In this document: positions 56,947-64,000 of the stretch, in pieces
Position numbering within the stretch: position 1 is the first letter of the stretch
Layout: every line of letters begins with the position of its first letter
NCBI RefSeq assembly: GCF_016808095.1
Contig: NC_068976.1
Location: forward strand, 36,849,871-36,913,870
Source of the DNA: Vigna angularis
Lineage: Eukaryota > Streptophyta > Magnoliopsida > Fabales > Fabaceae
Length of the DNA: 64,000 bases
Reading direction: 5' to 3'
Notes under the pieces: model-generated
The model's input: the letters and a program-made list of their open reading frames with translations, nothing else
What the model was told of the DNA's origin: nothing
The model's database searches: none
Position numbers and translations under genes: made by a program

Positions 56947-58287
56947 TGATGAACAAATCTTTAATCCCCGAAAATGGAGTCAAAAACTTGTTAATACCTC
57001 GGCAAGTGTAACCGAATCGTATCAAGTAATAAACCTAGTAAGACCAAGTATCGTTCTCCCAAATGACTCACGGCCTAGCCAGTTGTGTGGTTTGTTGATT
57101 AGTTAAGACTTGTAAAACCAATTTATTAAGATTTAAATGCAAATACTCAAAAGTAAATATGTATGCATGGATTGATCAATGGTAAGAAGAAACAAAAACA
57201 CGTGAATTGAAATATGTGGATGATTATGTTGTTGGGGTTTATCAATTTCATCCTTATCTACTCTCATGTATTCAGGAATTCATCTTTCTTCATTAATTGT
57301 TAATGCCACTTTCTAAATTATCTTAAACCTGATGTCTCGGCGAAGAAAGCCTAATCATAATCACTAGTTTACAATGTCTTGTCTCCCTAACAATTAATCA
57401 TGCAATATAGTGAACAGAAGCTTAAAGGCAACCAACCATCATACTCCTATGTCTAGGTTTATACTACTATTGGGAGAGATTCCCCAGATCTAGATTTCCC
57501 CATATGTGTCCATATCGACAAAATCAATGATCATGACATCGAATGAGTTAAACAATGCATGCTTTGAGCAAAGAGGAAAAACCCTAACAATTAATGAAAG
57601 AAAGCATGTATCTTAAAGAAGATTTTGAAGAACAAATTCCATACATGAGAGTTTCAAAAGGATTACATTGATTCCCCAACAACAATAAATGTTTAGTTCA
57701 CCATATTCATGGTGAAACTAGATGAAATACAATGAAAGAGTGAAAGATAGAACCCTAGAAAGTTGAGAAAGGAGCCTTAGCATCCAAAATCCTCCTCCAA
57801 GGGGTGAAAGAGTGTGTTTCTACTTCGTCCTAGCCAAAGATGACTGACCTAGGTTAACTAAAACCTTATACAGTATTCTAAAAATTACAGAAAAGTAAGC
57901 CCAAGCCCATCAGAATGCCGCTCAGCAGTAAAATAGCGCTCAACGGTGAGTGCGTGCACCCCTTAGCTGCACTTTTGCCCCTCAACAATGTCTTTGAGTC
58001 TTGAAGAACACCGCTCAGCGGTAATTTCCATTGAGCGGTACTTGGTTTTTCTCTTCTTGTGCACTTTTTGTGTCCTTTTCTGATTCTATTTCTTTTCATA
58101 CTTTTCTTCTTTCATCAAATTCATCCGAAAAACCTGCAAAAACAAGGAAATCAAGCATAAAACCTGTCCAACTCTCTTATTTCTATAAACATAAGCAAAT
58201 GCATGATTCCAAGGTAGTTTCTAGTCATAAAGGTTGTTTTTTATATCAATTTTAAGTATAAAAATAACAGTTTTTCAACTGTTATCA
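56947..58287 (-). mobile_element. E5: solo LTR in E1 gag, TSD AGGTT
   Basis: 1341 bp from TGATGAACAAATCTTTAATC to AACTGTTATCA, flanked by AGGTT at 56942-56946 and 58288-58292. Part of it (CGGCAAGTGTAACCGAATCG, CAAGTAATAAACC) is similar to the E2 LTR, so the families are related. The strand is inferred from that similarity. No coding sequence; 57890-58040 has repeated CCGCTCAGC-type motifs. Confidence 0.85.
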
Positions 58288-59163
58288 AGGTTCTTCATAC
58301 CTCGATGGACTAGCCTCCCTCTTAGGATCTTTCCTATACTCAGAGGTGGTAGGGTAATTCCTTTTAGTGGAAGCTTTTCTTCTAATTTATTCTTCCACTC
58401 TCACACATAGTTGTATAAAGTCATTGAGATCTAAATAAGGTAAAAGTTCTACCTTATCTCTGATCTCATAGTTAAGGCCGCTTTGGAACCTAGCTATGGT
58501 GAATCTTTCTTCCTCTTTGATTCCAGCTCTTAACATGAGTAGTTCCATTTTTTGTCTATATTCCTCAATACTCATGTTTCTTTGTTGAAGTCTATGGAGC
58601 TTGTCCATGACCTCTCTGGCATAGTAGGCTGGAACATGCCTCCAATGCAAGGTTGCCTTTAACTCATTCCAGTACTGGATGGTATAATCGCCATGCATCT
58701 TTTGATCTCTAATGATGGAGGTCCACCAATAAAGGGCTGCACCTTGAAAGGTTAAGGTGGCTAGGGTCACCCTCCTCCTATCATCTATGTGGTAGCACTC
58801 AAAAATTTGTTCAACCTTCATCTCCCATTCAAAATATTCTTTTACATTGTCTTTGCCATAGAAGGGGGGAAGGTCAAGTTTGGGTTCCACATTATGGTCC
58901 CTATGATGGCGGTGTCTCCTAGGAGGGTGTTGATAGTGATCATAAGAATGAAAACTATTGTGATCACTATGTTGGGAATGATCACCATGATCATGGTGTT
59001 GTCTATGAGATTGTTCTCATGAGTTTGTCCTCTCTGTTGAGAGTGAGGTTTACAACCATCTGTCTGAGTTCATTTAACTCAACTTTAGTTCTATTAAGTT
59101 CCTCTCTCAATTGTATAGTTTCCTGATCATGATGAATAGTACCTTGAACACTAGAGTGACTCA
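58288..59163 (-). pseudogene. E1 Gag, broken
   Basis: Start MSHSSVQGTIHHDQETIQLR at 59163, a frameshift/stop near 59015, a histidine-rich stretch, then an open part at 58387-58890 (PPFYGKDNVKEYFEWEMKVE, ALYWWTSIIRDQ, MDKLHRLQQRNMSIEEYRQK) closely related to E3 Gag. Another break at 58387 precedes a short basic tail that E5 interrupts. Confidence 0.8.
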
Positions 59164-61776
59164 TACTTAGGAAGTAGGGAAAAGGTTTTCACAAGAGTTT
59201 TTGAAAGGCTTCACAAGTGTTGAGTCAAAAACTTTTTTTAGAACTGTTTTTGTATTTTTTTTTTTGGTGAATGACTTCTAGAGAGATTCTAAAGGTGAAG
59301 AAACCGAATAGCTCCCAGGAAGGAGAGGTGAGTCGCAATGGACAAGCTTAAAAACCTTGTCCTGCCTTAGCCAGAGTTTCTCCTGACGTTTCTTACCCCA
59401 GTTTCAATGTAGAAGTCTTTCAAAAACTTTTAGAATGCAATAATGAGATGCGCCTAGAAACCAAAAGAAGGTTTATCTATATGAGCGCAGACCTAGATAT
59501 CACGGAGACGTAAAACAGGAATATCAACAAGCAAAAATGAAAGAAAGATGGTAATGAAATGAAAGAGTGAGACACGACCCTAAGTGAAAGTGCAAGTGAC
59601 ACTTGGAGCCACTTGACACACTTTCACACTAAGAAGTGGAAACTAAGCTATTACAATGTTTGATTGTGCACTTGGAATTGCTTAAAGCATTTTTCCAAGC
59701 CACTTTAAGTTGCAAAAATGAAAAGCCAAAGAAACTTCAAATGTTCCGTGATATATAGCCAAAATACAAGTAAATGTGTGGACAATGGAACAAAGTCAAG
59801 TGTGGCTGCTGTTTCTGGGTTGTGCAAATCCAAAAAGGCGAGCAAATGTGTTGTGTTGGCTGTAAAAATGCTGCTGGACCAGTAGTGAAACTTTGCACTT
59901 TGAGTTGCAAGCTTGTAGCCCTTTTAACACCTCATCCACTTCCTAAGATGCTAGCCCCTTGGAGCAAGGAATCTGAGGTAAAGCAGCTGCACCAATACTT
60001 CACACAACAGTAACAAACAATTAGCACAAGAAAACTTGCACTGCACCAGATTTTTGGAGTGAAAAACCAACTTGACAGCACAATAGAATGCCAATTAAAG
60101 TTGAATTGTAATGATTTTTGGCTGGAAAAAGAGGTGGCACTCAAAAGGAACCTAGGAAATGATATAAAACAAATTAATCAAGCAAGAAAAAAAACTCAAA
60201 ACAGTGAGTGAACTGTGTGCAATGTAAGTGTTTGATGAAAATTTCAAACTGTTTGACAAAATGCCACAAATAATAGCAGATTTTGTGTTTTCTGGTTTTG
60301 GACTTTTCAAAACTGGATTGCAGGGGTATACTTGCTTTTTATGATTGGTTTACACTTGTATAAGCTTTTAAATGTCTTTGGAAACTAAATCCCCAACTTT
60401 TGCCAATCCAAATTGAATATCTAAAGTTGAGAATGTGTAAACAACAAACACAAGCAAGCTGCACCAGGAAAATGTGGCTGGAAAATGGAAACAACAATGG
60501 CCAAAAAGAGTGGTAATGTGTTTAAAGTGAAACTAAAACTTCCACCAAGTTTGTATGATGAAATGGAATGTGTGCAATCACTTAGGCAACAAAGAAAGTA
60601 ACCACATCAGAATTTCACTGGTTCACTTTCCAAAAGTTAGCCAAATATGAGTGTTTCAAATGTGGAATTGCGCAAAAGCTGGAAAATGATCATTTGCACA
60701 GTAACAACATGTTTGAAATAGCCAATTATACTTCCACAAACATTCAAACAACATAGAAACACACAAATTCTCAAAATCACCTTATAAGTTGCCAATTTTG
60801 CAATAAAAAAATGGCCAAACAACACCAGGAATGAAGAATAAACAAAATCAAAAACTGGTTGGTTCAAGAAACGTGTAAGAAAGGTCCTAAACAACTAGAT
60901 CTAGCTGAACAATGTAAGCTAGGGGATGTTAAATGACCTAAGACAGCAATTGAAAGAAGCACGGTGCAAAAGCTGAAATGCAACAGTAACAGTGATAAAA
61001 TACCAGATATATGATGAACTCAACAACTCTTTTTGAAATGCAGTGGTGAATTCCAATTGCTAGCACTTGAAACATGTATAAATGCATCAAATAAACTTGT
61101 CTCAAGCATTAGGATTCAGAAATCTGGACAAACACAGTGTCCATATGATCAAGCCAAAAGTGACTTTTGTTGCAGAATGTGAAATCAGAGTTGGATGAAC
61201 TCTACCACACATTTTGCTTTTCTGAGATTAATATGAGTTGCTATCACTTGAGACACGTTTAAGATCATTAAAAAAACGTGTGCAAAGCTTTAGTCACAAC
61301 AAATCTGGACTAAATCAGTTTACACATTATCAAACCAGAAAAAAAAATTTGATGCAGGATTTGCAATTGGTAACTCTCGGTCAGTGCTCCAAACTCATTT
61401 GATCAAAGCTAGACAATGTCTTATTGCTTTATATAATCAAAATATATCTAGCAAATGCACTAAACACGAAATAAAACCAAAAATGACAGTTGAATAGAGT
61501 CAAACACGTAATGACAGAGTTAAAAACTACACAATGCACATGATTGTGACATAAATGGATTTTGAAATTGAAGCTGGAATAAACCGAAAACAAATGAAAT
61601 GCACCGATTAAAATGATAAAGAAACACTAAGGAACAATGAACGAAAGCTATTATCCACTCAAACACAAAATCAAATCAAAAAGACAATGAAACAGTGACA
61701 TCAATGAACAAAACAACACAGACTAATGGAGAAAGTGAATGAAAGAGCAACTTAGCTCTTGCAGTGGCAGCGTGGA
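59164..61776 (-). other. E1 leader
   Basis: 2.6 kb non-coding sequence between primer-binding site and gag, built partly of the same diverged repeat phrases as the CACTA intron (GATTAATATGAGTTGCTA near 61228, AAATCTGGAC near 61125 and 61300). E6 interrupts it at 61777. Confidence 0.65.
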
Positions 61777-63934
61777 TGTAACATCCCAATTATTATAGCA
61801 TTAAACTATAATAGAGTTCTTACATCATTGATACATTAGAACAGTTGATAGGAGGAGGAATAACAGTTTTCCTCATTATTATACAAACCCTCACTCATAT
61901 TTCAAACTAAATACAATTCAAGCTTAAAACAGAGACTAAAAATATAAGTCTCATTCTTATAACTAAGCTTCCGTCGATCCTCCGTCTAAAGCTTGCTCCA
62001 CGGGCATATCACCAACTTCTGCTCCCATCCACCGGATGATCATCGCCAGACAAAATACATAACACAAAATAATAACCACACAATAGACAAAGCAAGGGTG
62101 AGCTAATGCAAAATAAAATGTTATGGTAAATTAAATTAATAACCAAATTTCCAAATTTCAAGTTAAATTACTCAATAATACAATGAACATACCATACTCA
62201 TCGTAAACTCACTCATCCGAACAATCGTATGAATATTGAACTCTTAGCTAGTTCTACACTTACAGTGGTACTTTACTCAGCTACATCCTATCCTACTTTG
62301 TCCCCCAAATTGAATCTTCGGATATGGATGCACTTATTCGCTAGCTCAATTATTCTATCCTACTCTGTCCCCCAAACTGGATCTTCGGATATGAATACAA
62401 CCACTGAAGCTACATCCTTCCTACTCTGTCCACCCTACTGTGGATCTTCGGTAAGGATTTCCCACTCTCCACCACATAGCTTTCTCTCTAAGTGAGATCG
62501 AGACTATTGAGAGCATAAGAATGAACCCCTAAGTCGGAGTTCCTATATTCATACGTACAGTACTTGACACAGAATCAACAAGGAGTTCCTCCTTGGAACT
62601 CTATTCCACACTTTCCATTCATAAATACACATGTCAACATATTATCATCTTTAGTCATATCTCAAGAAAATAATTCTCACATACTCAGACATTTCACATC
62701 CTCACAGAAACATCACTTATTAACACATAACTCTTTATGGTTTATTAATTTGACCCCTTAAGTAGTTCAAACAGTTTGGATACCCTCACCAATGGCTCCA
62801 AAAGGGTCAAAAACCCCCCATATCGACCTAAAGAACGTCCAAAACGGACATCCAGAACTCCCAAAATGTCAAAAACATCAAAAACACTAAATTTGTCACG
62901 CATAACTCGTTCCAGCGAGTTGACTCATTCGCTCAAGCGAATTTACCATTCCAAAATCACGAAAATTTCCTTTCCGGGCTATACCGACTGTTCCTTTCAT
63001 CATACACACTTTCTAGACGTCCAAAAACTCATCTTCTATCAACGACCCATATTTATCCAAATCTTACAAACATCTAAACTAAACATATAAATAAAAAGGC
63101 AGCGGATAAATAGTACAATCCAAAATTTCATATCAAAAACCTAGTCCCCTTTTAAATCCATAAACAGATTCAAAATCTTCAATCTATACGTATACCTAAA
63201 AAAAAAACTTCCACCGATTCAAAATACTTAATACGAACAAGATCTCTTCAAAATCATCAAAACAGAAGCATATCCCAATTCCAAACTGTACATCAATTCA
63301 AAAGATAAAACAGAAGCAGGATTTCATTCTAGAATCATAAAGAGAATCAAAATCCTAAACATATACCTAATTTAAGATCACGCAGAAACAAAAGGACTCA
63401 AGGTTAGCTCCCCTTACGGTTTTCTCCTTAGCTAGCCTTTCGAAAACACTTTGTGAACGTTCCCCCGACTCAAATCACAGCTCTAAAGTCCCTCTGCTCT
63501 AAAACCTTCGTACTCTAGCCTCTGGTTCAACTTAGGAACCATTCCAGCCCCTGGGATGTCCTTAAATAGCCAAAAATTTGGCCAAAAACGCGTTTAAACA
63601 GTAAAACGCTTTTAAACAGTCAAAAACGCGTCAAAAACGTGTCCACTCACTCGGACAACTTTGTCAGTCCGGTTGAACCCCTTCCCGATGTCGGAATTAC
63701 GCGTATGAGTACTCGAATCGAAGCTATTCGAGTCTACTTTCTAATGGAAGAAGAAACAACCCAAGATCTAATTTTAACAAATATTAATAATTAAAATACT
63801 AAACCATGTCAAAGTCGACAACATTGTATTTTGTACTATACTTTGTACTTTTGTTACAACTTGTTACATTTTGAGTTTCTTAGTCTCCTAATTACCCAAA
63901 ACTTACTTTTTCTTCTAATTTTCAGGTTCTTACA
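61777..63934. mobile_element. E6: solo LTR in E1 leader, TSD GTGGA
   Basis: 2158 bp, TGTAACATCC...GGTTCTTACA, flanked by GTGGA at 61772-61776 and 63935-63939. Related to the degraded copy at 525-3334. Contains a short TCCTACTCTGTCCCCCAAAC repeat (62290-62420). No coding frame. Confidence 0.88.
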
Positions 63935-63944
63935 GTGGACGAAT

Positions 63945-63960
63945 GGCTCTTGATGCCAAA
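63945..63960 (-). other. E1 primer-binding site
   Basis: Minus strand TTTGGCATCAAGAGCC directly after the LTR, close to the initiator-methionine tRNA type TGGTATCAGAGC. Confidence 0.6.
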
Positions 63961-64000
63961 TCATAGAAGCATTCCCAATCTTCAAAACTGGACCCGCTTC
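63961..64000 (-). repeat. Beginning of the E1 5' LTR (cut by window end)
   Basis: 40 bp matching 8389-8428 with three differences, one of which changes the terminal TG to TC. Confidence 0.8.

Larger units (their letters stand above)
8389..64000 (-). mobile_element. E1: old gypsy retrotransposon, host of the nest (right end outside window)
   Basis: The left boundary is TGATAGAAGCGTTCCCAATC at 8389. The same sequence with three changes begins at 63961, directly after a minus-strand primer-binding site, so the 5' LTR starts there and runs out of the window. What remains on the minus strand is a leader, a broken gag, a zinc knuckle, half of a protease, then nothing recognisable as reverse transcriptase, RNase H or integrase before the polypurine tract at 29156. 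It is interrupted by two CACTA elements, E2 (with E3 and E4 inside), E5 and E6. Its gag is related to that of E3, so it belongs to the same broad lineage. The left target-site candidate is TCAGT (8384-8388). Confidence 0.8.

Overview
This is a plant nuclear window, almost certainly from a eudicot and probably a legume. The only host gene that looks intact is an intronless AT-hook (AHL, clade A) gene. Nearly everything else is transposable-element sequence of plant type: Ty3/gypsy LTR retrotransposons, CACTA DNA transposons and a foldback MITE. The legume assignment is an impression from the repeat families and has not been tested.

Left part (1-8388). A degraded solo LTR (525-3334) carries a 563-bp foldback MITE with a perfect 9-bp target duplication. 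The AHL17-like gene (4926-5711) follows. It is flanked by a ~250-bp inverted duplication (3796-4047 / 6883-7134) and by a ~180-bp direct duplication. After AT-rich intergenic DNA come a gypsy LTR end with its primer-binding site (to 8259) and one terminus of a second CACTA family (8260).

Right part (8389-64000) is one nest of elements, resolved by matching target-site duplications (TSDs). E1 is an old minus-strand gypsy element with a 3' LTR at 8389-29155 (interrupted) and a 5' LTR starting at 63961 and leaving the window. Two nearly identical ~10-kb CACTA elements (A 8787-18816, TSD CAA; B 19108-29044, TSD AGA) inserted in opposite orientations 288 bp apart in E1's 3' LTR, giving a ~20-kb near-perfect palindrome. 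E2 (29863-56494, TSD TAAGG) is a non-coding LTR element in E1's protease region. E3 (32274-52797, TSD CTTAA) is a CRM-like gypsy element with an intact 1542-residue polyprotein, inserted in E2. E4 (39757-52219, TSD CTGTG) is a non-autonomous element with 3.44-kb LTRs, inserted in E3's 5' LTR. E5 (56947-58287, TSD AGGTT) and E6 (61777-63934, TSD GTGGA) are solo LTRs in E1's gag and leader. LTR divergence agrees with the order: 3 differences in 40 bp visible for E1, about 13 in 1.6 kb for E2, 1 in 672 bp for E3 and about 12 in 3.44 kb for E4.

Two cargo systems stand out. First, E4 lacks pol. In its place, on the antisense strand, it carries what looks like a complete plant gene for a 152-residue WOX/WUSCHEL-like homeodomain protein, with a TATA box, an intron-containing 5' leader, two coding exons, a WUS-box-like motif and an EAR-like motif. 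Second, each CACTA element has lost the catalytic transposase domain. It keeps the transposase N-terminus and an intact five-exon Transposase_24-type gene, and has captured intron-containing fragments of at least four host genes (class III peroxidase, NAC, glyoxalase-like, kinesin-like). All four lie on one strand behind a shared TATA box.
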